This document shows, in pieces, positions 34,188 to 43,604 of a DNA stretch of 47,313 bases (positions are counted from its first letter, which is position 1; each line of letters starts with the position of its first letter). The stretch comes from an uncultured bacterium (lineage in GTDB: Bacteria; Patescibacteriota; Minisyncoccia; Phycocordibacterales; UBA918), in contig CATMPJ010000004.1 of the NCBI GenBank assembly GCA_950073265.1, positions 1 to 47,313 of the forward strand, in the 5' to 3' direction. The notes under the pieces are model-generated. The model ran no database searches, had not been told where the DNA came from, and was given only the letters and a program-made list of their open reading frames with translations. The translations under genes and the position numbers were made by a program.

Positions 34188-34760
34188 ATGTCTCAAAGCT
34201 CACTCATTGAAAAAATTAAACAAGGTGCCGCCAAGACGGTAGCAGAAATAGAAGCAGCAGCAGCGGCTGAGATTGCAACTATTGAACGTGAGACTGAGGC
34301 GGTACTTAAAAACAAGCAAGCAGAACAAGCAATTGCGATTGAAAAAGCAACGGAGCATGCAGCCCTTGTTGCTTCATCGAAGGCTAAGCAAGCTGGTAAT
34401 ATCGCATTTCAAAATGCTAAGCGTAAAGAAATCGATGGTGTATTTGCAGAGTTCCACACTGCAATAAAAAACTTAGAAAGTGATGAATATGTTGCTCTCA
34501 GCACGAAGCTCGCCGAGATAGCTGTTCCAGAAAAGGTAACGGCTACAGACGTATTTGCTCCAAAAGGACGAGTCGAAGAAACACAAAAGGTTCTAAAAAA
34601 GTTGCACATTGATGCCTCAATTACCGAAGTGACCAATCTGATAGCCGGAATGGTTGTGCATACTAAGGATGGTGTGTATGACGCGAGCTTAGACCGTATG
34701 TTGAGCGAACAGCGTCCTGAGCTGGAAATCGAACTAATGAACATGGTTGAAGCCAAATAA
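34188..34760 (+). CDS. V-type ATPase subunit E (peripheral stalk)
   Basis: The 190-aa product begins MSQSSLIEKIKQGAAKTVAEIEAAA, the coiled-coil N-terminus typical of subunit E, followed by a small C-terminal globular part (about 110-190). Start 34188 is preferred over an in-frame ATG at 34119 inside the K gene, because it leaves an 11-nt gap and matches family N-termini. It pairs with the G/H subunit in the stalk. Confidence 0.85.
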   Translation: MSQSSLIEKIKQGAAKTVAEIEAAAAAEIATIERETEAVLKNKQAEQAIAIEKATEHAALVASSKAKQAGNIAFQNAKRKEIDGVFAEFHTAIKNLESDEYVALSTKLAEIAVPEKVTATDVFAPKGRVEETQKVLKKLHIDASITEVTNLIAGMVVHTKDGVYDASLDRMLSEQRPELEIELMNMVEAK

Positions 34761-34761
34761 C

Positions 34762-35757
34762 ATGCAAACTTCATATATCTACAGTGTCAGTCGCGTAAAT
34801 ACGCTTAGAGAGTATCTGCTTACCAAAACAGATATTGAGCGTTTACTCGTGGCTGCACCTGGAGATGAATTGCACACAGCCCTGAAGGAAACCTATTTAG
34901 CACCGTATCTTACTCGTCTTGATGACGAAGATATGGCAAAGGCGATAGAGCTAACCCTTATTGATGCTAAACGGTTAGTGCACCAAATCGCACCGCACGG
35001 TGATATGTTCCGAGTTCTCTGGGTGCATTATGACATTCACAATTTGCGCGTCTTTGCAAAAGCACAGCATGAACAAATCACGTTTAGTGATTTGGCTCCA
35101 TATCTTTCCCAGCGTGGTGTCTATGACCCGGTGGTCTTATATGAAAATGCTGAGAACCGAACATTAGACTCTATGCAGGTTGGTTGGAAAGCACAAGAGG
35201 TTTTTGACAGAGCAGTTGCGCTGGTGCAGGAGGGCAGGTTAGAGGCTGTTGATGCGTTGTTCGATGTGTTGTACTTCGAAACGGCCAAAGCAATTGCTGA
35301 AAAAAGTGGCGATTTGTTCATCAAGCGTTTCGTTATAGCGAATATCGACATCTTCAATGTCAAAAGTCGGCTACGAGCATTATCGCATCAAGCGGTTGCT
35401 GATAATGGAGTTCATTTTATTGCTGGCGGAACCTTCTCAAAAGAGTCACTCGACACAAAAGATGACACACTAACAGCATTGTCTCGACTCGGTTCATCTG
35501 CACAGTGGACATCGGCGATAGAGCAGTACAGTAAATCTGGTAACACAACCAGCCTTGATGTGGCAGCAGATGAATATCTTATCGCTTTAGCTAAAGAAGC
35601 TAGTAGTGACATGTTTAGTTCCGCCTCGTTGGTACTCTATTACTTACTGTGTCGCCAGTCGGCAGCTAATGTGCGGACTATCGTTGTTGGTAAAAACAGT
35701 GGAATGTCAGAGGATTCTATTCGCGCTAACCTAAGAATGAGTTATGTCAACGAGTAA
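34762..35757 (+). CDS. V-type ATPase subunit C (rotor-to-ring connector, d subunit)
   Basis: The 331-aa, mostly helical protein links the central shaft (D and F) to the membrane ring. The start at 34762, one base after the E stop codon (TAA-C-ATG), is preferred to an upstream ATG inside E. Family resemblance is at both ends (YIYSVSRVNTLREYLLTKTDIERLL; the PHGDMFRVLWVHYDIHNLRVF stretch) and by operon position. It overlaps subunit F by 14 nt. Confidence 0.85.
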   Translation: MQTSYIYSVSRVNTLREYLLTKTDIERLLVAAPGDELHTALKETYLAPYLTRLDDEDMAKAIELTLIDAKRLVHQIAPHGDMFRVLWVHYDIHNLRVFAKAQHEQITFSDLAPYLSQRGVYDPVVLYENAENRTLDSMQVGWKAQEVFDRAVALVQEGRLEAVDALFDVLYFETAKAIAEKSGDLFIKRFVIANIDIFNVKSRLRALSHQAVADNGVHFIAGGTFSKESLDTKDDTLTALSRLGSSAQWTSAIEQYSKSGNTTSLDVAADEYLIALAKEASSDMFSSASLVLYYLLCRQSAANVRTIVVGKNSGMSEDSIRANLRMSYVNE

Positions 35758-36094
35758 AGAGTACAAAATTGCTATCATTGGTCCAACCGAAACCGTCTCT
35801 GGTTTCAAAGCTTTGGGTGCGGTGGCATACGATGCAACCTCAGGTGCACAAGCGATTGAACACTTGCGAGTGATTAAGGAAAAAACAAATGATCCAGATG
35901 CAAACGAACGCTACGCAGTGGTATGCATCATCGAAGATATTATGAAAGATCTCGATGAGACAGAATACGCAAAAGTAGCGACCGGTGCCTTACCAGCTGT
36001 AGTGTTACTTCCCGGTACAAACGGCAGCCAGGGCTATGCTATCAAACGTCTCCGACAGATGGCTGAACAGGCAGTCGGTGCAGCCATTATTTAA
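35744..36094 (+). CDS. V-type ATPase subunit F (rotor shaft)
   Basis: The 116-aa protein has the Rossmann-like subunit F pattern: YKIAIIGPTETVSGFKALGA at the start, AVVCIIEDIMKDLDE in the middle, LPAVVLLPGTNGSQGYA, and a helical tail ending QAVGAAII. It binds subunit D in the rotating shaft. Its ATG overlaps the end of subunit C. Confidence 0.9.
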   Translation: MSTSKEYKIAIIGPTETVSGFKALGAVAYDATSGAQAIEHLRVIKEKTNDPDANERYAVVCIIEDIMKDLDETEYAKVATGALPAVVLLPGTNGSQGYAIKRLRQMAEQAVGAAII

Positions 36095-36123
36095 TTTATA
36101 CGTATTACAGGAATTATAAAACC

Positions 36124-37914
36124 ATGACTAAAACACAGAACAAAACAAATGAAGATATCGCCGGAGGTACTATCCTCCGCGTGACTGGCCCGCTGGTGCG
36201 TGCTAAAGGGATGGCCGAAGCCAAGCTGTACGAGGTAGTAAAAGTATCTGAGGAGAAATTACTCGGAGAAATTATCGAACTTCACGGCGACGAAGCAGCG
36301 ATTCAGGTATATGAAGAAACCGCTGGAATCGCGCCAGGTGATTCGGTGTACCGTACTGGTCGCACTATGTCGGTAGCGCTAGCACCAGGACTACTTGAGT
36401 CTATTTACGACGGTGTACAGCGACCACTGCAGAAAATCGAGGAAGTAGCAGACGGCTGTTATATCAAGCGCGGGATTGAAGCTGATCCAATTGATATGCA
36501 AAAGAAATGGAAGTTCACTCCAGTCGCTAAGGTGGGTGACAGCGTTTCAGGAGGAGATGTTCTCGGGGAAGTCCAAGAAACATCACTTATTGTGCACAAA
36601 GTCATGGTGCCACCAAACGAATCAGGAGTGGTTACTTCAATTCAGTCTGGTGAATTTATAGTGACGGAAGAAATTGCAACTCTAACAAAGGACGACGGTT
36701 CTGTGGCGTCCTTGCCAATGTTGCAATACTGGCCAATTCGCGTAGCTCGTCCGAAGGCGTCTAAGATTTTCCCAAGCGAGCCACTACGTACTGGTGGCCG
36801 TTCAATCGACACATTTTTCCCAATTGCAAAAGGTGGCGCTGGCTGTATTCCTGGACCATTCGGAGCTGGTAAAACCGTAACGCAGCAGTCAATCGCGAAG
36901 TACTGTGACGCGGAAATCATTGTATACATCGGTTGTGGTGAGCGCGGAAACGAAATGACTGAGGTATTGACTGAGTTCCCACACCTTATCGACCCAAATA
37001 CTGGCGAGCCGTTGATGAAGCGAACTATTCTGATTGCTAACACCTCAAACATGCCAGTAGCTGCTCGTGAAGCGTCTGTGTACACGGGTATTACAATCGC
37101 CGAATATTATCGAGACATGGGCTATAACGTAGCGCTGATGGCTGACTCAACTTCACGTTGGGCAGAAGCGATGCGTGAAATCTCAGGACGACTTGAAGAA
37201 ATGCCTGGTGAAGAAGGGTACCCAGCGTACTTGTCTTCACGAACTGCAGAGTTCTATGAGCGAGCAGGTATTGTAAAGACACTAGGTAGCGAAGGACGAA
37301 CCGGTTCACTTACTGTTATCGGTGCAGTATCGCCTCCAGGAGGAGACCTTTCAGAGCCAGTGTCTCAAGCGACCCTCCGTGTAACCAAGACATTCTGGTC
37401 ACTGGATTCAGATCTTGCCTACAAGAAGCACTTCCCATCAATCAACTGGCTGACATCGTACTCACTGTACGCACCAAACTTTGAAGGTTTCTGGAAAGAC
37501 GAAATCGCTCCAGATTTTGCTGCGGTGCGTTCAACCGCAATGAAACTGCTAGAACAAGAATCCAAATTACTTGAAATTGTACGTCTCGTTGGTATGGAGT
37601 CACTTTCTAACAGCGACCGTCTCGTACTTGAAGTTGCACGCATGATTCGTGAAGACTTCTTATTCCAAAACGCCTTCGATAAAGATGATGCGTATACACC
37701 ACTAAATCGCCAATACGGTATCCTGAAGTCAATTATGACGTTCTACGAAGCGGGACAGTCTGTGGTAAATAATCCGGAATTTGATTTCTCAGATTTCACC
37801 CAGATCGCAACGTACAGCGAAGTGGCCTCCCTCAAGGAAAAGCTTGATTGGGACATCAAAGATTATCAGTCATTCCAAGATCGCGTTAAGAGCGAAATCG
37901 AAGCCTTGGCATAA
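36124..37914 (+). CDS. V-type ATPase catalytic subunit A
   Basis: Subunit A binds and hydrolyses or makes ATP in the A3B3 head. The 596-aa protein has the V-type P-loop GPFGAGKT at residues 244-251, preceded by [13 protein letters not shown], the GCGERGNEM glutamate-switch region, [33 protein letters not shown], and [19 protein letters not shown]. The A-specific insertion (non-homologous region, about 110-190) distinguishes it from F-type beta. It comes before subunit B, as in ntp operons. Confidence 0.97.
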   Translation: MTKTQNKTNEDIAGGTILRVTGPLVRAKGMAEAKLYEVVKVSEEKLLGEIIELHGDEAAIQVYEETAGIAPGDSVYRTGRTMSVALAPGLLESIYDGVQRPLQKIEEVADGCYIKRGIEADPIDMQKKWKFTPVAKVGDSVSGGDVLGEVQETSLIVHKVMVPPNESGVVTSIQSGEFIVTEEIATLTKDDGSVASLPMLQYWPIRVARPKASKIFPSEPLRTGGRSIDTFFPIAKGGAGCIPGPFGAGKTVTQQSIAKYCDAEIIVYIGCGERGNEMTEVLTEFPHLIDPNTGEPLMKRTILIANTSNMPVAAREASVYTGITIAEYYRDMGYNVALMADSTSRWAEAMREISGRLEEMPGEEGYPAYLSSRTAEFYERAGIVKTLGSEGRTGSLTVIGAVSPPGGDLSEPVSQATLRVTKTFWSLDSDLAYKKHFPSINWLTSYSLYAPNFEGFWKDEIAPDFAAVRSTAMKLLEQESKLLEIVRLVGMESLSNSDRLVLEVARMIREDFLFQNAFDKDDAYTPLNRQYGILKSIMTFYEAGQSVVNNPEFDFSDFTQIATYSEVASLKEKLDWDIKDYQSFQDRVKSEIEALA

Positions 37915-37928
37915 GTAATAAAATCAAC

Positions 37929-39320
37929 ATGAGTAACAAAGAATACAAATCAATTTCTTCAATCGCCGGACCGCTACTCGTCGTAGAGGGTGTTGACGGT
38001 GCAAAATATGAAGAGCTTGTTGAAGTAAACGTGCCCGGTGAAAGTAAGCCACGTTTTGGTAAGGTGCTTGATACTTCAAAAGATAAGGCAGTAGTTCAGA
38101 TGTTCGACTCGACTGCAGGTATGACTGCAGATGAAACACGAGTACGTTTCAAAGGAGAAACGCTTAAGCTTGGTGTATCTGAAGATATGCTTGGTCGGGT
38201 ATTTAATGGAGCAGGCGAGGTAGCTGATGGTGGTCCAGAATTGGTGCCAGAACAACGTCGCGACATTGCTGGAGAACCGATGAACCCATACTCTCGTGAA
38301 TTCCCAAACGACTTCATTCAGACTGGTATCGGTTCTATCGACGTAATGAATACACTGGTGCGTGGCCAGAAGCTACCAATTTTCTCTGGGGCTGGGCTAC
38401 CACACTCACGACTGGCTGCGCAGATCGCTCGACAAGCATCCGTAAAGGACGGTGCAGACTTCGCGATTGTGTTTGCGACACTTGGTGTATCTTTTGAAGA
38501 AGCTGAATACTTCCGACGTGAATTCGAAGAAGCGGGAGCGTTAGAGCGGTCGGTGCTCTTCATTAACACTGCGGCTGATCCGGTAGTGGAGCGTATTTCA
38601 ACGCCACGTATGGCGCTCACGACGGCAGAGTACCTGGCGTTTGAAAAGGGAATGCACGTACTGGTAATCCTTACGGATCTCACCAACTACTGTGAGGCGC
38701 TTCGAGAAGTGTCTGCAGCCCGCAAAGAAGTTCCGGGACGTCGGGGATATCCTGGTTACCTCTACACTGACCTTTCAACTATTTATGAACGAGCCGGTCG
38801 CGTGAAAGGGAAGGCGGGTACAATCACCCAAATTCCAATTCTGACCATGCCTGACGATGATAAAACGCACCCAGTACCAGACCTTACGGGGTACATTACT
38901 GAAGGTCAGTTCGTAATCTCACGTGAACTATATCGAAAGGGCGTGTTCCCACCGGTAGACGTGCAAGGTTCTCTATCACGACTCTGGTCAGCGGGAGTAG
39001 GTGAGGGGAAGACTCGCGCAGACCATTCGGCACTAAAGGATCAGTTGTTTGCATCATACGCAACCGGTCGAGAGGTGCGTGAACTCGCGGTGGTTCTTGG
39101 GGAAGCATCGCTTGATGATACTGACCGCGCACACCTCAAGTTTGCTGACGCATTCGAAAAAGAATTTGTTGGACAAGGTGAATACGAAAATCGCTCAGTT
39201 GAAGAATCTCTAGATATCGGCTGGAAGCTTCTCTCAATGCTTCCACGAACATCACTTAAGCGTGTAAAGGCTGAACAAATTGAACAATACATGCCTAAAA
39301 CTGAAGTAACTGCTGAATAA
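37929..39320 (+). CDS. V-type ATPase regulatory subunit B
   Basis: The 463-aa non-catalytic partner of A. Conserved blocks are [106 protein letters not shown] and the C-terminal RTSLKRV. There is no P-loop GxxGxGKT, as expected for B. It lies 14 nt after A and 5 nt before D. Confidence 0.97.
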   Translation: MSNKEYKSISSIAGPLLVVEGVDGAKYEELVEVNVPGESKPRFGKVLDTSKDKAVVQMFDSTAGMTADETRVRFKGETLKLGVSEDMLGRVFNGAGEVADGGPELVPEQRRDIAGEPMNPYSREFPNDFIQTGIGSIDVMNTLVRGQKLPIFSGAGLPHSRLAAQIARQASVKDGADFAIVFATLGVSFEEAEYFRREFEEAGALERSVLFINTAADPVVERISTPRMALTTAEYLAFEKGMHVLVILTDLTNYCEALREVSAARKEVPGRRGYPGYLYTDLSTIYERAGRVKGKAGTITQIPILTMPDDDKTHPVPDLTGYITEGQFVISRELYRKGVFPPVDVQGSLSRLWSAGVGEGKTRADHSALKDQLFASYATGREVRELAVVLGEASLDDTDRAHLKFADAFEKEFVGQGEYENRSVEESLDIGWKLLSMLPRTSLKRVKAEQIEQYMPKTEVTAE

Positions 39321-39325
39321 ATACC

Positions 39326-39961
39326 GTGGCTATTCTAAAAGTTAACCCAACTCGAATTGCTCTCCTTGGGCTCAAGAAAGAGCTCAAGGTAGCAAAAAAG
39401 GGACATAAGCTCTTGAAAGATAAGCGAGATGGACTCGTGAAGAAATTCATGACGGTTATCTATGAAGCAAAGAGCACCCGAGAATCAGTCGAAGAACGGC
39501 TTGGGGCTGCTTTTGATTCATATAGCCGCGCTAGCGCTATGACGGCTGCAGCAACACTGGACAGCGCTTTCTTAGCACCCAGTGCGAAGATTGATTTAGG
39601 GGTGTCGGTAAAAAGTGTTATGTCTGTAAAAATCCCTGAATTCACTGTAGAGAAGTCAGGTTCAGCTTTTTCGTACGGTCTCTACGAAACCACTGGTGAT
39701 CTTGATAACGCGATTGTAAAATTTGACGATGTCATCGTAGATATTCTTCGCCTCGCTGAGCTTGAGAAAACCGCCGAAAACTTGGCAGAAGAAATTGAAA
39801 AAACCCGTCGTCGTGTGTCAGCACTTGAAAACGTTCGGATTCCAAATCTCGAAGATACCATCAAATTCATTACTATGCAGCTTGATGAGCGAAATCGAGA
39901 TGCGGTGGTGTCTACCATGCGCGTTAAAGCCATGATCCTAGCCAAGGAGGAGAATTCTTAA
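39326..39961 (+). CDS. V-type ATPase subunit D (central shaft)
   Basis: The 211-aa protein forms the antiparallel coiled-coil axle. It has the family start (LKVNPTRIALLGLKKELKVAKKGHKLLKDKRDGLVKKF) and C-terminal coiled coil (NVRIPNLEDTIKFITMQLDERNRD). The start codon is GTG, 5 nt after the subunit B stop. AAGGAGGAG lies at the very end of the gene but no convincing ORF follows. Confidence 0.93.
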   Translation: MAILKVNPTRIALLGLKKELKVAKKGHKLLKDKRDGLVKKFMTVIYEAKSTRESVEERLGAAFDSYSRASAMTAAATLDSAFLAPSAKIDLGVSVKSVMSVKIPEFTVEKSGSAFSYGLYETTGDLDNAIVKFDDVIVDILRLAELEKTAENLAEEIEKTRRRVSALENVRIPNLEDTIKFITMQLDERNRDAVVSTMRVKAMILAKEENS

Positions 39962-40111
39962 AATTAACGCAACTGCACTGACTTCAGAATTTTACTCATT
40001 CAATGTACAGCCTGGTACGCCTCATTCACAAAGTTTTTCCAGCCCGCACAACTTCATCAAGTTTAAGAAGACATTTCTAACCAATGACATTTTTGTTAAA
40101 CTATGAATACA

Positions 40112-40148
40112 AAAAATCAGCGCTCCTGAAATAGGGCGCTGATTTCGC
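40112..40148. terminator. Terminator overlapping the stop of the 73-aa gene
   Basis: AATCAGCGC / GCGCTGATT arms (about 40115-40123 and 40136-40144), with an inner CCT/AGG pair, precede TTTTTTG on the minus strand. It ends the 73-aa gene and could weakly stop the V-type ATPase transcript as well. Confidence 0.7.
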
Positions 40149-40338
40149 TAATGGCTAGATTACCTATGGTTGACCGAGTTCGCTCGCTAACGACAAGGGA
40201 TACGATTGAAACAAGTAGCAATAAGACGCAACATGCTGCAATGAATCCTGAGACAAAACCATCTCTACGACCTTGTCCGTAATGACCGATTGCGGTCATA
40301 ATCTCGGTGTGGTTTTTGCACTGGCTGATGTTAATCAT
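40117..40338 (-). CDS. Small single-pass membrane protein of 73 aa
   Basis: The start at 40338 is preferred over one 39 nt upstream because GGAGAG lies 6 nt before it. The 73-aa product has a polar N-terminus of about 28 residues with KNHTEIMTAIGHYGQGRRDGF and one membrane helix (about 31-50, FIAACCVLLLLVSIVSLVV), then a short polar tail. No family is recognised. It stands alone, and its stop codon lies within its own terminator hairpin. Confidence 0.65.
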   Translation of the reverse strand: MINISQCKNHTEIMTAIGHYGQGRRDGFVSGFIAACCVLLLLVSIVSLVVSERTRSTIGNLAISEISALFQER

Positions 40339-40445
40339 TTGGAACTCTCCTCTCTTTTGGATTAGATTCAATATCACATGCAGTCACACCTTTTGTCAAC
40401 AACTCAATCGTTTGAGATACTTTAAGTGTTAAAGAAGGGATAATT

Positions 40446-41060
40446 TTAGAGCTCACAAGTTAAGCCGCAGCTTTCGGGCGGGGCTGTGCCGCGTTCAGGA
40501 CAGGTACCAGAGTAGATGCAAGATTTGTCGGTGACTTCAAGCAATAGTGCTTGGATAGTTTCATTGTCGTTCTTGTTTCCGAAGTAAATAAGAACTCGGT
40601 CTTCTTCCTGAGTTACGTATTCTGCAGGGTCCTCAATCCGCTCATCATTTACAAATACCATCAACTCATCAGTATCACTGTTTAAGAAAGTAACACCCGC
40701 GTCTGTGGTGATGCGGTCTGATCCAAGTGTAAAGCCTAACGAACCAAAGAAATCACCAAGGGTAATACCACGGTCGTGTCGATGAATAACATCATCATTG
40801 TTGTCATGAAGATGTACGTGTTTATGCAGTGTCTGGGTGTTGCTAGTTTGGTACTTATCGTCCGACAGGTCAATCCGTACGCCGTCGAGATATACTAAAA
40901 AGTCGCTGTGCACGTGCACTTCTTCTTCATTGTCAGCGTACCCAATTGGATGAGGATTGTTTTGCTGTTCAGAAAGATGAGCTGTTTCATTTATAAAGGC
41001 GTATATAAAAAGACCTCCTACCAGTATTCCGATTATAAAGGCAATAATATTTTGGTTCAT
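40446..41060 (-). CDS. Exported, membrane-anchored His-rich protein, unknown function
   Basis: The 204-aa protein has an N-terminal membrane helix (about 5-22, IIAFIIGILVGGLFIYAF) and an outer domain rich in His-x-His pairs: EEVHVHSDFLVYLDGVRIDLS, then LHKHVHLHDNNDDVIHRHDRGITLGDFFGSLG. Seven or more histidines in HxH spacing suggest metal binding. The end carries four cysteines (CIYSGTC, CGLTC), possibly two disulfides, which a DsbA-like protein such as that at 21218-21967 could form. It is the last gene of the mutM-ung operon (10-nt gap). No characterised family is recognised. Confidence 0.75.
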   Translation of the reverse strand: MNQNIIAFIIGILVGGLFIYAFINETAHLSEQQNNPHPIGYADNEEEVHVHSDFLVYLDGVRIDLSDDKYQTSNTQTLHKHVHLHDNNDDVIHRHDRGITLGDFFGSLGFTLGSDRITTDAGVTFLNSDTDELMVFVNDERIEDPAEYVTQEEDRVLIYFGNKNDNETIQALLLEVTDKSCIYSGTCPERGTAPPESCGLTCEL

Positions 41061-41070
41061 AACAACTAAT

Positions 41071-41742
41071 CTACCAGTTTATTTCCGGTTTACCATGTTG
41101 GCGCAAATACTGATTTGTTTTTGAAAAATGTCCAGCATCAAAAAAGCCAGTATGAGCTGAGAATGGTGAGGGATGTGGTGCTTCGAGCACGAGATGTTTG
41201 TTGGTGTCAATAAGTGTCTTTTTAGAGCGAGCAAAGCTGCCCCAGAGTAAAAAGACTATATGCTCACGTTTGTCACTAATTTTTTTGATGACAGCGTCAG
41301 TAAATTGTTCCCAACCTCGGCCTTGGTGCGAGCCGGGTTTTGATTTCTCTACTGTCAGTGTGGCGTTTAGTAGTAAAACACCCTGCTTGGCCCAGCGTTC
41401 TAAATTACCGGAATCGGGTTGCTTGGTGCCAATGTCAGCTTCAATTTCTTTATAGATATTTTTGAGTGACGGGGGAATTCGAACGCCGTCAGCCACTGAG
41501 AATGATAATCCGTGTGCTTGGCCTTCGCCGTGGTACGGATCTTGTCCGAGTATAACGACGCGCACTTCACCCAGTGGGGTCAGATTAAATGCGTTAAAAA
41601 CCAGTGAAGCAGGCGGGTATACTGGCGGCTTGTTAAGAAGAAAGTCGGCCCTAATCTTTTCTGAAAGCTCTTTAAAGTACTCTTTATCAAACTCATCAGC
41701 CAAAGCCTCTTTCCATGAATATTCAATTTTTACATCTGTCAT
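41071..41742 (-). CDS. ung: Uracil-DNA glycosylase (family 1)
   Basis: Ung removes uracil from DNA to begin base-excision repair. The 223-aa protein has the water-activating motif VVILGQDPYHGEGQAHGLSFSV, NLERWAKQGVLLLNATLTV, VFLLWGSFARSK and the DNA-intercalating HPSPFSAHTGF. It begins 9 nt after mutM on the same strand, so two base-excision glycosylases are cotranscribed. Confidence 0.97.
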   Translation of the reverse strand: MTDVKIEYSWKEALADEFDKEYFKELSEKIRADFLLNKPPVYPPASLVFNAFNLTPLGEVRVVILGQDPYHGEGQAHGLSFSVADGVRIPPSLKNIYKEIEADIGTKQPDSGNLERWAKQGVLLLNATLTVEKSKPGSHQGRGWEQFTDAVIKKISDKREHIVFLLWGSFARSKKTLIDTNKHLVLEAPHPSPFSAHTGFFDAGHFSKTNQYLRQHGKPEINW

Positions 41743-41751
41743 AGCACTGGT

Positions 41752-42612
41752 TTATTTTTGACATCCTGGACAATAATGGGTCCCGCGACCTGCGCAGCGT
41801 ATTTTCTTGATGGTTGAACCACATCGGCTACATTTCGTCCCTTGCTGTCCAAATACTTGTAAATAATCGGTAAAGTTGCCGTTCTCGCCCCCGGTATCTT
41901 TGAAATGTTGAAAGGTGGTGCCACCAACGGCAATGCTTTCTTTCATAACGGATCCGGCGGCGCACAGCGCCGCCGCTTCTGCTTTGGTAACCCGATTTGC
42001 ACGCCTGGTGGGACGGACTTGAGCACGCCAGAGTGCCTCATCAACGTAAATGTTTCCGAGTCCTGCCACAAAGGATTGATCTAGCAGAGCCGCCTTAACC
42101 GAAGTCTTCCGTTTGCGTAATGTTTCTCCAAACCAGTCACAATCAAACTCATCATCAATGGGTTCAGGACCAAATTTCTCACGTGCTTCTGCTACTTCAG
42201 CAGCAGTCGCAAGTTTGGTATAACCAAACAAACGCATATCATTGTAGTGTAGGGCAGTATGATCGGTAAAATGAAACGTGACCCGAGTATGTCGAGTCGG
42301 TAAATCGAGGTCGACTTTAGTAAAAGTGTGACCCCCGCCAGCAACATCACCTTGCTTATCAACGTAAAAAAACTGGCCAGTCATCTTAAGGTGCGCCAGT
42401 AAGAATAAATCATTCTCATTTTCAAATGAGAAAATCATGAGTTTTCCAATTCGATCAATATCCTCAATTGTTTTATTGATGAGTCGGTCTTCGACTGATT
42501 CATCGAAAGCGACTGTCTTGTTGTGAAATATTTCAACACTATCAATTGTTTTGCCCACCACCTTATGGCGTAGCTGCATTCGTACATGTTCTACTTCCGG
42601 TAACTCTGGCAT
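41752..42612 (-). CDS. mutM: Formamidopyrimidine-DNA glycosylase
   Basis: MutM (Fpg) excises 8-oxoguanine and other oxidised purines. The mature N-terminus PELPEVEHVRMQL provides the catalytic proline and glutamate; QSFVAGLGNIYVDEALWRA is the helix-two-turn-helix region, and the C-terminal zinc finger is CSRCGSTIKKIRC with CPGC. It is 286 aa. TACAAT (minus strand, 42627-42622) lies 9 nt before the ATG, predicting a nearly leaderless operon mRNA for mutM, ung and the His-rich protein. Confidence 0.97.
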   Translation of the reverse strand: MPELPEVEHVRMQLRHKVVGKTIDSVEIFHNKTVAFDESVEDRLINKTIEDIDRIGKLMIFSFENENDLFLLAHLKMTGQFFYVDKQGDVAGGGHTFTKVDLDLPTRHTRVTFHFTDHTALHYNDMRLFGYTKLATAAEVAEAREKFGPEPIDDEFDCDWFGETLRKRKTSVKAALLDQSFVAGLGNIYVDEALWRAQVRPTRRANRVTKAEAAALCAAGSVMKESIAVGGTTFQHFKDTGGENGNFTDYLQVFGQQGTKCSRCGSTIKKIRCAGRGTHYCPGCQK

Positions 42613-42680
42613 GGTGTATGTATTGTACGCATTTGACTAAAAATTTCATCCCGTCCTCAAATACATGCTAGACTCACAAC

Positions 42681-43247
42681 ATGAAAACCCGCAGAAACAG
42701 GTTGATTGAATTTATTTTGGTAGTATCTATCATAGTAATAATTAGTTGCCTTCTATACTTTATTGGTGCAGAGCAAATTGTTGCGTATGTTGGGGTTGAA
42801 AACACCTATCTAGTACTCTTTTTTATCGCTTTATTTGGGGGCATGACTTCAGTTGGCGGCACATCGTATATTGCTTCAATTCTTACTTTCGTCAGTGGCG
42901 GCGCCGACCCTATGCTTGTTGCAGTAGCTGCCGGGCTAGGAACTGGTATTGGTGACACAGTGTATTTTTTGGCAGCTAAAAAAGGTAATAAGGTACTCTC
43001 GGAGGGTAGGATAAAACACTGGACAGAATCCTTCACTGCCTGGCTACGTTCCCACGGTGAAGCTTTTAAATTCTTTGTTATCTATCTTTATGTAGGCTTC
43101 ACACCATTGCCAAACGACCCTCTGACCATTGCTCTAGGGTTTGGTAACGCGCGCAAAAAAGTAGTGATACCGGCTTTATTTTTAGGAGATACGACATTAG
43201 CACTGCTGCTGGCCTTGTTTGGCAATAATCTACCATTTATTGGTTAA
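42681..43247 (+). CDS. VTT-domain (DedA/YqaA-like) membrane protein
   Basis: The 188-aa protein has about five hydrophobic segments. It includes GGMTSVGGTSYIASILTF and the GFTPLPNDPLTIALGF block, which resembles the YqaA/DedA VTT family of lipid-related membrane proteins. The function within the family is uncertain. CATGCT (42664-42669) lies 11 nt before the ATG; CATGCTAGAC resembles the TATGCTAGGC box of rpsP and Nudix, at the same distance. Confidence 0.75.
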   Translation: MKTRRNRLIEFILVVSIIVIISCLLYFIGAEQIVAYVGVENTYLVLFFIALFGGMTSVGGTSYIASILTFVSGGADPMLVAVAAGLGTGIGDTVYFLAAKKGNKVLSEGRIKHWTESFTAWLRSHGEAFKFFVIYLYVGFTPLPNDPLTIALGFGNARKKVVIPALFLGDTTLALLLALFGNNLPFIG

Positions 43248-43252
43248 TTGAG

Positions 43253-43280
43253 TTGAATTCTTTGGTATTTCCGGTACAAT
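43253..43280 (+). promoter_or_regulatory. Promoter of the tRNA-Asn locus
   Basis: TTGAAT (43253-43258) and TACAAT (43275-43280) are separated by 16 nt. Transcription should start near 43287, about 150 nt before the intact tRNA, and include the tRNA-like segment. A CACTC-ACAC-GAGTG hairpin lies right at the start. Confidence 0.6.
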
Positions 43281-43310
43281 GCCTGCACTCACACGAGTGA
43301 GCTACATTTT

Positions 43311-43420
43311 TCCGCCGTAGCTCATGGTGGAGTGAGCCAGTCTGGGGGACTGGCGCAAGAGGTTGCCAGCTCGTTAGAGCGTCAACCTGAACAGCTTCTG
43401 TAAGAAGGTCGGCTGTTACG
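43311..43420 (+). ncRNA. tRNA-like structured segment with 5' pieces of tRNA-Asn
   Basis: TCCGCCGTAGCTCA (43311-43324) is identical to the first 14 bases of the tRNA-Asn downstream and continues with a similar D-arm. GTCGGCTGTTA (about 43408-43418) equals its anticodon arm 5' side and loop. Between them is an insertion of about 72-80 nt that folds into successive hairpins: CCAGTC-TGGGG-GACTGG, AGGTTG...CAACCT with an inner GCTC-GTTA-GAGC, and AACAGC...GCTGTT. No T-arm follows, so it is not a complete tRNA. It may be a decayed copy, an interrupted tRNA or a processed leader RNA. Confidence 0.45.
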
Positions 43421-43438
43421 TTTGAATAATTTTTGTGC

Positions 43439-43510
43439 TCCGCCGTAGCTCAGTGGTAGAGCAGTCGGCTGTTAACCGATTGGTCGTAGGTTCGAATCCT
43501 ACCGGCGGAG
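43439..43510 (+). tRNA. tRNA-Asn (anticodon GTT)
   Basis: A full cloverleaf is visible. The acceptor TCCGCCG pairs with CGGCGGA (43503-43509), and the discriminator is G. The D-arm is GCTC...GAGC. The anticodon arm GTCGG-CTGTTAA-CCGAT carries anticodon GTT. The T-arm is GTAGG-TTCGAAT-CCTAC. The CCA end is not encoded (GCAAAG follows), so it must be added after transcription. It is the only complete tRNA in the window. Confidence 0.95.
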
Positions 43511-43604
43511 CAAAGAAATTATTCTTCACTAAACGATTAGTTGTAAGCAAAGCTTGCTTGAACTGCATTCACAGCTTAAATGAATATGGGCATTCATTTT
43601 GCTA

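Noticed and set aside
40003-40080. 25-codon ATG frame after subunit D
   Set aside because: Very short, no Shine-Dalgarno or close -10, and no compositional support.
39942-40101. Open frame after V-type ATPase subunit D, preceded by AAGGAGGAG
   Set aside because: There is no ATG, GTG or TTG at a usable distance; the Shine-Dalgarno-like bases encode the end of subunit D. About 54 open codons can occur by chance.
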